From Verrucomicrobiota bacterium (lineage in GTDB: Bacteria; Verrucomicrobiota; Verrucomicrobiia; Verrucomicrobiales; Akkermansiaceae), in assembly GCA_009885905.1 (NCBI GenBank), contig VFJU01000308.1, positions 1-6,052 on the forward strand: a DNA stretch of 6,052 nucleotides. The letters are read 5' to 3'. This document shows positions 1 to 6,013 of this stretch, one piece after another; position 1 is the stretch's first letter; each line of letters starts with the position of its first letter. Under the pieces are notes generated by a model. That model saw nothing but the letters and a program-made list of their open reading frames with translations. It ran no database searches and was not told the origin of the DNA. The translations under genes and the position numbers were made by a program.

Positions 1-10
1 ATTTCAAGAG

Positions 11-28
11 TGCCAGCTGGATCTGGCA
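11..28 (-). terminator. possible weak terminator after the L,D-transpeptidase
   Basis: An inverted repeat TGCCAG / CTGGCA with a 6-nt loop lies 18 bp beyond the TGA stop of the L,D-transpeptidase. Read on the minus strand it is followed by CTCTTGAAAT, which is not a proper U-tract. It may be a weak or factor-assisted terminator, or a chance hairpin. Confidence 0.3.
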
Positions 29-46
29 GCCATGGTGAAAGTTCGC

Positions 47-682
47 TCACTCGATGATGACGGGGGTCCCGATTTTGACGTTTTCAAAGAAATGCCCCGA
101 CATGTGGTGAGGCATACGAATGCAGCCGTGGGATGCCGCATAGCCTGGCAGGTAGCCGGTGTGCATACCGATGCCGCCGGTGACACGCATGAAGTTAGGC
201 ATCGGCGCATTGTAGAAAATCTCGCCAAGAGGAATCTTATCCACGCGGATGTCGACGTTGTCGTTGGTGGTCATACCAGTGGCTTTATCTTTAAAGACCC
301 CATAGACTGAGGAGACATGATCTTCGTCCAGCTCGCTGATTTTATACTTACCCGGCGGAGTTCCGTGGTCTTCGCTTCCGCTAGAAATTCTTGAGATGCC
401 TACCAAGGTGCCGCCTTTATAAAAAAACGCTTTCTGTTGGCTGCGGTTGATTTTGATCAGCGAGACACCCGTGGCGCTGTCGCCATCCCAGTAGGATACG
501 TCGTCTGGAATCGCTGGCGCTGGATGGCCCGTTCCGCTAGAATTTTTCTGTTGGATCGGCCCGCCGACACCGACCAAATAGTTTGAGCGCTTAGGCCCCG
601 ATGGCCCGCACCCGCATAAAGTCACGGCGGCCAATGCCCAAATGGACAACCGGTTAAGGAAGATTGATTTGAAACAATTCAT
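47..682 (-). CDS. L,D-transpeptidase (YkuD domain) lipoprotein
   Basis: Predicted periplasmic, lipid-anchored L,D-transpeptidase. The family uses a catalytic Cys to form 3-3 peptidoglycan cross-links or to attach proteins to peptide stems. Numbering from the ATG at 682 (211 aa): a basic n-region (MNCFKSIFLNR), a hydrophobic stretch and a lipobox LCGC with the acylated Cys at 25. Gly follows the Cys, so there is no Asp retention signal. A Ser/Gly/Pro-rich linker leads to the YkuD fold from about 75 to 210. It has the early TPPGKYKI strand and the active site H174...S-H185-G-C187-I-R189, which matches the HxnSHGCxR signature in full. The frame stays open to a TTG at 721, but the ATG gives a normal-length signal peptide; neither start has a clear Shine-Dalgarno. 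It lies 120-160 bp downstream of the transporter gene, so it is probably transcribed separately. The biochemical class is confident; whether it cross-links murein or anchors proteins is unknown. Confidence 0.93.
   Translation of the reverse strand: MNCFKSIFLNRLSIWALAAVTLCGCGPSGPKRSNYLVGVGGPIQQKNSSGTGHPAPAIPDDVSYWDGDSATGVSLIKINRSQQKAFFYKGGTLVGISRISSGSEDHGTPPGKYKISELDEDHVSSVYGVFKDKATGMTTNDNVDIRVDKIPLGEIFYNAPMPNFMRVTGGIGMHTGYLPGYAASHGCIRMPHHMSGHFFENVKIGTPVIIE
657..682 (-). other. lipoprotein signal peptide n- and h-region start
   Basis: These are the first codons of the L,D-transpeptidase, read from the ATG at 682. They encode a short basic segment that leads into the hydrophobic stretch LSIWALAAVTL and the LCGC lipobox, whose Cys codon is at 608-610. 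This arrangement is the main reason for preferring the ATG at 682 over the TTG at 721, which would add 13 polar and charged residues in front. Confidence 0.6.
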
Positions 683-798
683 GGTTCGCCGGAGACTGCA
701 CTTCGAATTCTGTGGGGTCAAGCCAACCTAGACAGCAAAAATTGATGCAGCATTGCCTCGCGACGATGAACGCCGTGCTTGCGGCGCGCGGATCGCAG

Positions 799-818
799 AA
801 AAATGTCTCAGATCGACA
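799..818 (-). terminator. weak terminator candidate after the symporter gene
   Basis: On the minus strand, 26 bp past the symporter stop, a short stem TGTC / GACA with a 7-nt loop runs directly into TTTTT (799-803). The stem is only 4 bp, or 5 with a G-U pair. A competing hairpin (ACAC-ATCC-GTGT, 816-827) overlaps its upstream arm. The position between two functionally unrelated genes is right, but the stem is marginal. Confidence 0.25.
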
Positions 819-843
819 CGGATGTGTTCGTTCACTTACTGAA

Positions 844-2268
844 TCACTCGCCGCGACGAGTTGCTAGATCATCGCGCATGGTCTTGCAGAGATGTTCGTT
901 GAGCCCGTATTGAGTGAACAAGCCGGCGAGCAACAGCAATCCAACGGCGGGAATTAGGCTATTAAGAAGCAGAATACCGTGGATGGCATCCGGTGTCTGC
1001 TCTGCGGCTTTTGGGTCATAACCGAAGTACGAGATGAGGAAACCAGCAAACGCCGCGCCGATGCCCATGCCTGCCTTTTGCGCGCAAGTTGTTGCGGAAA
1101 AGGCAACGCCGGTGGTTCTAACATGATACTTCCATTCTTGAAAGTCGGCGGTGTCAGCGACCATCGCCCAGAATAGTGTAGCGTTGATACCGGAGAAAAT
1201 CATCCCGAGGATTTGGAAGGTATAGACCAGAGGCATCTGATCGGGTTTGATAAAGTAGAAGGGAATAGCTGTTAGGCCTACAAGCACAAGACTGATGATG
1301 AATGACCACTTTTTGCCAATGAGCTTCACGGCGAAGCGGGTCATCATCGCACCTAAAATCATGGCCAAGCCGCCGATCAAAAAGTAAGTGCCGATTTGCC
1401 CGAGATAGAAAACCTCAATGGCGTGACCGGACTCCCATTTATAAAAACTTTTAGTGGTTCCGCCGGTGGTGTCTAATTTGAGGTAGCGTTGTAGGTAATA
1501 GATGCCTGCCGCACCGCGCACGACGGCCAAGGTGATGTTGATGATGCCGGTGGCAAACATCATGACCCAGTGGCGGTTCATGAAAAGCGTCTTGAGGTCT
1601 TGGAGTAAGTTGGTTTTTTGTGCCGCGGGTGGGTGAACACGCTCCTTGGTGGTCAGGAATGAAATGAGGAAGAGCACGGTCGCAATCACGCTGAAAAGTA
1701 TCACGGTGTGTTGCGCGCCGATTTGCTCGTTCAACTGTTTGTTGTCAGTGCTGCCGCCGAGTTTGACGATCAGCACCATGAAGGTTGAGTTGGCGATAAT
1801 TCCGCCAATTTGTGCGAGCGACATGCGGTAGCTGTTGATGCTGGTGCGTTCCAGCGGGTCATCGGTCATCACGCCAGACAGCGCGCCGTAGGGAACATTG
1901 ATGGCGGAGTAGAGCAGCATCAAAAAATTGTAGGTGACCCAAGCCCAAACGAGTTTGCCCGCCGGGCTGATGTTTGGGGTGGTGAACGCGAGGATGAACA
2001 CCAGAGCGAGTGGCACGCAGAGCCAAAGCAGGTAAGGTCGAAAGCGTCCCCATTTCGTCTTGGTCCGGTCCGCCATCGCTCCGATAAAAAAGTCCGCGAC
2101 TCCATCACTGCAGCGGGCGAATAATAACATCGTACCCGCCGCCGCCGCGGTAATACCAAAAATGTCGGTATAAAAAAACATGATGAAGTTCATCATGAGT
2201 GCCCAAACAAAGTTGCTAGCGGTGTCTCCTAGGCCGTAGCCAACTTTTTCCTGAATCGATAACTGCAT
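844..2268 (-). CDS. GPH-family (MelB-type) sugar:cation symporter
   Basis: Inner-membrane secondary transporter of the glycoside-pentoside-hexuronide family (major facilitator superfamily), which imports a glycoside with Na+ or H+. The protein has about 12 hydrophobic segments. With the ATG at 2268 (474 aa) the numbering matches E. coli/Salmonella MelB closely. The helix II motif ARCSDGVAD keeps both cation-site aspartates (D55, D59) and is followed by ADRTKTKWGRFRPYLL, the family's cytoplasmic loop 2-3 signature. The NVPYGAL and SINSYRMSLAQ motifs follow, and a late Lys (K398, in AQKAG) fits MelB K377. The MelB sugar-site positions D19 and D124 are Asn here. A polar insert of about 23 residues lies in the second half. 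A GTG at 2289 is also in frame and overlaps the upstream gene's stop as GTGA, giving 481 aa; the ATG fits the usual family N-terminus (MQLSIQEKVGYGLGD) better. Neither start has a Shine-Dalgarno. It is almost certainly co-transcribed with the GH94-like gene, which suggests that it supplies that enzyme's substrate. The substrate is unknown. Confidence 0.93.
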   Translation of the reverse strand: MQLSIQEKVGYGLGDTASNFVWALMMNFIMFFYTDIFGITAAAAGTMLLFARCSDGVADFFIGAMADRTKTKWGRFRPYLLWLCVPLALVFILAFTTPNISPAGKLVWAWVTYNFLMLLYSAINVPYGALSGVMTDDPLERTSINSYRMSLAQIGGIIANSTFMVLIVKLGGSTDNKQLNEQIGAQHTVILFSVIATVLFLISFLTTKERVHPPAAQKTNLLQDLKTLFMNRHWVMMFATGIINITLAVVRGAAGIYYLQRYLKLDTTGGTTKSFYKWESGHAIEVFYLGQIGTYFLIGGLAMILGAMMTRFAVKLIGKKWSFIISLVLVGLTAIPFYFIKPDQMPLVYTFQILGMIFSGINATLFWAMVADTADFQEWKYHVRTTGVAFSATTCAQKAGMGIGAAFAGFLISYFGYDPKAAEQTPDAIHGILLLNSLIPAVGLLLLAGLFTQYGLNEHLCKTMRDDLATRRGE

Positions 2269-2285
2269 GGGTTTTTTTAGAATGA

Positions 2286-2289
2286 TCAC
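2286..2289 (-). promoter_or_regulatory. GTGA stop/start overlap (translational coupling site)
   Basis: The TGA that ends the 1177-aa protein (2288-2286) shares bases with an in-frame GTG for the symporter (2289-2287). No Shine-Dalgarno precedes this GTG or the ATG 21 bp downstream, so ribosomes finishing the enzyme gene probably re-initiate here or at the ATG at 2268. This supports a single two-gene transcript. Confidence 0.6.
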
Positions 2290-5200
2290 AATTGAGTTTC
2301 TGGTATCGTAACAATGATAGATCGGATGGTGCCATCCCGGTCGAACAGGTGGGTGCTTTCTGCTTTGGGAAGCAAATTGCCTTCAATCACCTGTGACGTG
2401 CCATCGTTAAATTCGAGAGTGATTGAGGCGTTATCGCCGAGGCGGTAGCAGACGGGAACTTGGAATGCGGTGAAGGCGAGCGTTTGAGCGCCGAGATCCC
2501 AAGTTTGCAAATTGCTGGCGAGGTCGATAAATTCGAAGCGGTGAGGCACGTCAAAAAACTCGTTACGCTTGAGAAGGGCGGGCTCGAAGCGAATACGCCC
2601 TTGCTCGACGAGCACGCCGAGTTCGCCCATGCGAGTGAGGATTTCTTCTTTGACTTGTCCGGTCATTCCCGGTTGCTGAGCGCCTCGGTGGCGGGGCGAG
2701 TGAGAATACGGATCAGTGGGGAATGCACCGTAGTTTTTAGATTCTTTGGTGAATCCTAGGCCGTCGCGGATTTCATCATAGAATAATGCGAGTTGGAGAG
2801 TTTCACTCGCATCGGGTTGATGGAGTGCGGCTTGACCGTGCACTTCTTGGAGCGCAAGCAGGAGCTTGGCCACCATGTGCCAATAGATACTTCCAAGTCC
2901 CTCGAAGGCAAACATCGCGCCGCTGCGGCCGGTGAAAGAGCGATGGTGAAATACTTTTTCCCAGAGATCTAGGACACCAGCACGATCGGCGTCTACGCCC
3001 TCTTTTTGCACGTGGTCAGTCGCCATTTCGTCGAGGCGCGCTTGCAGATCGCGAGCGTTAGTTAGGTCTGGATGGAAATGCGCGCGCCCATCATCTGCAA
3101 TGCGGATCAATGGATGGTCTTTCCCGCGGGTACCAGATGCTAGGTGGGGAATACTTTTTTGCCAATCGATGGGTAGGGTATTGCGCTCCAAGAACGGAGT
3201 GATTTCTCGGTCGGGATAGAGCAGGTAACTGTTTTGATCCTCGCGGTAGAGAGGACTGGCACGCATCGCGACTAACAGACCGAGGGCATCTGCAGGATTT
3301 AAAACGCCGCTGCTGAGTGCCGCGACTTGTCCCTCAAGCATTAGATCTAGCGGATGAATAATCGCGGTGTTCTCGCGAAGTTCTAGCAGATTATAGCTAT
3401 GGAAAAGGTGGTTGCCACGACGGTTTGCTGCTAGGGTGGTATCGAGTGCTTTAAGTGCGCCCTGAATCAAATCTTGTATCTTGGTGATATTTACAGAGTC
3501 AAAATGAGGAGCCTCTCGAAGGTAGACCGCTTTGCGATGTTTCTCGCCCGCGCGGCCAAGGGCTTCGGTGACGCGGTAACGTGAGGCGATGTCTAAATCC
3601 CCATTAGCGGCAAGTGGGAGTATCTCAATCAGGCTAGTCAGTAGCTCTGCAACGGGTTGTGAGAGTTCAAACTCGGTGGCAGCAGGGGATTCAAATAGCG
3701 AGCCGAGGAAAACCAAATAGCGGCGCATGTAGCAAACGGTGACCACGGAGAGTCCCCAACCGGCTAGGGCATTATTCGCATCATTCCATTCAGGTCTCTG
3801 GGTGTTGAGCCAGATACCGCCGCCGGGGACGAGGTTGGTAAGTTTGACCAGCAGAGGAACTAACAGTTTTTCTGCAAGCGAAACGAGTGCCACCTCGCCG
3901 TCCGAACCGACCAGTAGTTTACCATCGCCCCCTAGATTACGTGCCCGTTCCATGAGTTGTGCATGGAGTGATTCGTTAAATTGGATTGAGTGCTTGGGAT
4001 CGCGAGCGATTTTATCAAATCCACCAATTTCATAAGGAACATTTGCATAGCTATGGCAGCGCTCGTTGAGAAGTCCGGCGAGTTGACCTGGCTTGAAGCG
4101 TTCTTGACCTTCTAACAATCGAAGCAGGTAGATAATTTGGTGATCGCCCCAGTAGCCGATGTGACTCCATGGGTCACTTGCATCGAAGACTTCCCAGTCG
4201 ACACCCGCGCGGGTGATCCGGTAAGGATTGTAGCCATCTGCGGTGGAGGCATTGAGGAAAATGGCAATCATCGACCTGAAGCAGGTCGGGTAACTGTATG
4301 CCAAGCTTTCCCAGTTTTGAAAAATGTCGCGCCAATTTCCTGCGTAGTTGAAGAGTGGGAGACCGGCAGCATCCTTGGTATGGATTTCGAAACGATTCCA
4401 CGGGCGGCTTGGGTCACCGTGGCGCCGACTGAAGCAGAGCGGGAGGTATTCGCTGGTCAAGCGGGTGAGTTGGGCGTCCTCACGAGTGGCGGAATGTGCT
4501 GAGAGTTCGTCAAGCGTGCAGAGTTCGGGAAGGGAGGCGACCCAGTGCTGGTGCTTGTCTAACACATCGCGGTTGCGGACTTTGAGAAATGCGGCGAAGT
4601 CGCTGCTAGGAAAGCGATAGTTGTCGTGAAGTGTGCCGCCGCGCATGCAGTTGAAGAGTACGTTGGCGAAGTGGTGGACGCTGGTTCGTGACTCGGCGGT
4701 TTGTTGGATGGCGCCGGCACCAGCGATGCGGCGTTTGAGAGCGAGTACCCCAGCGGCGAGATCTGCGGTGATTTCTGCACGCAGGCTTTGCGGCTTTTGT
4801 AGGACATTTCGTAGTTTAGAAACCTCTGCATGATCGAGGCCGGTATCGGCGATGGTATACCATTCGTGTGCGCCATGGGCATCGATCTCGACGTCTGCTT
4901 TGAGAAGATGTGCGCCAAATACCCCGCGTGCTTCGAACTCGGAATGGACCGCGGAGGTGCGGCGAAATGCGTCGACTTGGTGGTCGGAAAGCAAAAGGGT
5001 GGCGTTCTCCATGCCCAGCGACCAAGCACAGGCGACGCGGAGCGATTCACAGGGTTCGGCGCGGTCGGTGATGCCTGAATTGAGCGTGTAGATACCCAGT
5101 CCACAATCTGCCAAAGCCTCGTGGCGCATGTAAGCGGCAGCCAAGTAGCTGTAGCGCGAGTAGGTTTCTTGAGACACGCCTGTAGGTAGTAAGTGATGCC

Positions 5201-5819
5201 ATCCGTCTAACAAACTAACTGCAATTTTTTCGTGAGTTAGATTTTCCAAGCGGCAAGTCCGTACAAGCCCGAAGCGTTCGCTGGGGCTGAGCTCCCAGCG
5301 AAATGATAGACCGAGCGTGTGGTGGATTTCTTCGAATAAAACACTTGTGCCTGCTGCGTGCTTGTAGAGGTTGCGGGTGATTCCGGCTGCTGGGCAAAGT
5401 CCGTTCCATGGATCCCAGGAAACACCATTCACGCGCAGCTGGCTTAGAACTCCGCTTGCGTTCGGCTGGTCGAGAATCTTGTCAGCAGTCTGGTAGGGGA
5501 AAATGGCGTGATCGGGATCGATCCGACCAGCGGTGAATCCACCGTTACTGCCGACGAAGAGCCAGAAGTCGGAGTCTGATGCCACGCTCATGAGGAACGG
5601 TGGCAACTGGTCGACGTTGGAAATTTGCAAATAAGGCTCACCGTGAATCGTCACGGGTGAGTTGGTGGTGTTGGCGACATCGCTGACTGTGCGTTGTTTT
5701 TTTTCGGCAGTTTGTGGTCGTTTTTCTGGTGCAACGTATTCCACAGAGCCAGATGGGCTTAGCAAATCAGGTGGAGGATTCATGGAATGAGAGATTGTAG
5801 TGTCGTGAGCAGGTCGCAT
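2286..5819 (-). CDS. GH94-like (alpha/alpha)6-barrel glycoside phosphorylase or hydrolase, specificity unknown
   Basis: Large cytoplasmic carbohydrate-active enzyme (1177 aa, no signal peptide). Residues 1-55 are polar and low in complexity. Residues about 57-360 look like the N-terminal beta-sandwich of cellobiose-phosphorylase-type proteins (DFWLFVGSNGG, then LVRTCRLENLTHEKIAVSLLDG). The helical barrel spans about 375-1060. It holds GNWRDIFQNWESLA (494-507), ADGYNPYR (527-534), GYWGDHQIIYLLRLLEG (555-571), RPEWNDANNALAGWGLS (675-691) and TGRSGAMFAFEGLGSIYWHM (963-982). EWND resembles the (A/D)DWND motif that carries the general-acid Asp in GH94, making D680 the likely catalytic acid. A block PGMTGQVKEEIL (1050-1061) precedes a C-terminal beta region. 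GH94 members are usually about 800 aa; GH149 and GH161 are nearer this size. Whether it uses phosphate (phosphorylase) or water (hydrolase) cannot be decided from motifs. A second ATG at 5783 (1165 aa) is equally possible; neither start has a Shine-Dalgarno. It is the first gene of a cassette with the downstream sugar symporter. The superfamily placement comes from motif recall and is moderately sure; the exact family is not. Confidence 0.85.
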   Translation of the reverse strand: MRPAHDTTISHSMNPPPDLLSPSGSVEYVAPEKRPQTAEKKQRTVSDVANTTNSPVTIHGEPYLQISNVDQLPPFLMSVASDSDFWLFVGSNGGFTAGRIDPDHAIFPYQTADKILDQPNASGVLSQLRVNGVSWDPWNGLCPAAGITRNLYKHAAGTSVLFEEIHHTLGLSFRWELSPSERFGLVRTCRLENLTHEKIAVSLLDGWHHLLPTGVSQETYSRYSYLAAAYMRHEALADCGLGIYTLNSGITDRAEPCESLRVACAWSLGMENATLLLSDHQVDAFRRTSAVHSEFEARGVFGAHLLKADVEIDAHGAHEWYTIADTGLDHAEVSKLRNVLQKPQSLRAEITADLAAGVLALKRRIAGAGAIQQTAESRTSVHHFANVLFNCMRGGTLHDNYRFPSSDFAAFLKVRNRDVLDKHQHWVASLPELCTLDELSAHSATREDAQLTRLTSEYLPLCFSRRHGDPSRPWNRFEIHTKDAAGLPLFNYAGNWRDIFQNWESLAYSYPTCFRSMIAIFLNASTADGYNPYRITRAGVDWEVFDASDPWSHIGYWGDHQIIYLLRLLEGQERFKPGQLAGLLNERCHSYANVPYEIGGFDKIARDPKHSIQFNESLHAQLMERARNLGGDGKLLVGSDGEVALVSLAEKLLVPLLVKLTNLVPGGGIWLNTQRPEWNDANNALAGWGLSVVTVCYMRRYLVFLGSLFESPAATEFELSQPVAELLTSLIEILPLAANGDLDIASRYRVTEALGRAGEKHRKAVYLREAPHFDSVNITKIQDLIQGALKALDTTLAANRRGNHLFHSYNLLELRENTAIIHPLDLMLEGQVAALSSGVLNPADALGLLVAMRASPLYREDQNSYLLYPDREITPFLERNTLPIDWQKSIPHLASGTRGKDHPLIRIADDGRAHFHPDLTNARDLQARLDEMATDHVQKEGVDADRAGVLDLWEKVFHHRSFTGRSGAMFAFEGLGSIYWHMVAKLLLALQEVHGQAALHQPDASETLQLALFYDEIRDGLGFTKESKNYGAFPTDPYSHSPRHRGAQQPGMTGQVKEEILTRMGELGVLVEQGRIRFEPALLKRNEFFDVPHRFEFIDLASNLQTWDLGAQTLAFTAFQVPVCYRLGDNASITLEFNDGTSQVIEGNLLPKAESTHLFDRDGTIRSIIVTIPETQL
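3780..3791 (-). other. EWND motif, putative general-acid site
   Basis: Codons for E677-W678-N679-D680 of the GH94-like protein lie within RPEWNDANNALAGWG. In GH94 enzymes the equivalent DWND Asp donates the proton to the glycosidic oxygen. The assignment here is by motif analogy only. Confidence 0.5.
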
Positions 5820-5875
5820 AAATGGGAGGATTTCTTACGAAATTGCTTACTTGATGGACTGGGTGGCGACGCCAT
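5780..5875 (-). CDS. possible 31-aa leader peptide (upstream ORF)
   Basis: An ATG at 5875 opens a frame of 31 codons, starting MASPPSPSSKQFRKK and ending TTLQSLIP. It lies in a different frame from the long gene. Its TGA (5782-5780) overlaps the ATG at 5783, the alternative start of the GH94-like gene, as ATGA. If translated, it could couple or attenuate translation of the enzyme. There is no Shine-Dalgarno and no recognisable motif, and an ORF this short can arise by chance. Confidence 0.2.
   Translation of the reverse strand: MASPPSPSSKQFRKKSSHLCDLLTTLQSLIP
5864..5874. promoter_or_regulatory. dyad TGGCGACGCCA
   Basis: A perfect palindrome (5-bp arms around one base) lies 45 bp upstream of the first ATG of the GH94-like gene. 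It overlaps the ATG of the short upstream ORF on the minus strand. The loop is too small for an RNA hairpin, so a protein-binding site is the more likely role, if it has one. Confidence 0.25.
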
Positions 5876-5896
5876 GCGCTGCCACGCAGTTTGGTA

Positions 5897-5908
5897 CGCA
5901 ATTTTGCG
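5897..5908. promoter_or_regulatory. dyad CGCAA-TT-TTGCG
   Basis: An inverted repeat with 5-bp arms and a 2-bp spacer sits about 80 bp upstream of the GH94-like gene, between two other dyads. The TTGCG/CGCAA arms resemble the TTGCA/TGCAA arms of the dyad at 5927-5942, which suggests sites for one dimeric regulator or for related ones. Confidence 0.3.
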
Positions 5909-5926
5909 ATTTTCGACAAGACTAAA

Positions 5927-5942
5927 TTGCACTATATTGCAA
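5927..5942. promoter_or_regulatory. candidate operator TTGCACTATATTGCAA
   Basis: A near-perfect 16-bp palindrome: TTGCA and TGCAA arms, a TATA centre and one mismatched pair. Another TTGCAAG occurs at 5958-5964, 21 bp (two helical turns) from the TTGCAAG at 5937-5943. On the minus strand the core reads TATAGT, like a -10 box, but no good -35 lies 16-18 bp upstream. It sits about 108 bp before the first gene of the sugar cassette, where a substrate-responsive repressor or activator would be expected. No regulator gene is in the window. Confidence 0.4.
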
Positions 5943-5980
5943 GAATGTAAAGCCGTCTTGCAAGCCGGTCCGGAGAGAAA

Positions 5981-6013
5981 CTGATTTCAGGCGAGGAGGA
6001 ATCCAGAAATCAG
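5981..6013 (-). terminator. probable terminator of a gene entering from the right
   Basis: Arms CTGATTTC (5981-5988) and GAAATCAG (6006-6013) form a perfect 8-bp stem. Past one A-A mismatch the stem continues with GG/CC, closing an 11-nt loop. Read on the minus strand it is followed by TTTCTCTCC. All three minus-strand frames reading in from the window edge stop nearby (TAA at 6031-6033, TGA at 6027-6029, TGA at 5987-5989), so an upstream minus-strand gene could end just before it. Stem GC content is modest and the T-tract is interrupted. Confidence 0.4.

Noticed and set aside
771..786. CGCCG-TGCTTG-CGGCG hairpin between the symporter and the L,D-transpeptidase as a terminator.
   Set aside because: The stem is only 5 bp and no T-tract follows in either direction. 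It may be incidental.
2271..2277. Run of seven A on the coding strand (CTAAAAAAACCC) between the enzyme stop and the symporter ATG, as a programmed frameshift site.
   Set aside because: The enzyme's TGA lies upstream of the run, so slippage there cannot fuse the two proteins. It matters only if the symporter starts at the GTG.
4137..4502. Plus-strand 121-codon frame opposite the enzyme gene.
   Set aside because: It is a shadow of the opposite-strand coding sequence, with no start signal and no recognisable domain, while the minus frame has clear conserved motifs.
5931..5936. Minus-strand TATAGT as the -10 box of a sigma-70 promoter.
   Set aside because: The hexamer at a 17-bp spacing is AAGACG, far from TTGACA, and the nearer TTTACA is only 9 bp away. 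It is kept as part of the operator candidate and not called as a promoter.
5787..5984. Plus-strand 65-codon frame in the upstream region.
   Set aside because: It overlaps the start of the enzyme gene antisense, lacks a ribosome binding site, has an unbiased Cys/Arg-rich composition and would run through the dyad cluster.
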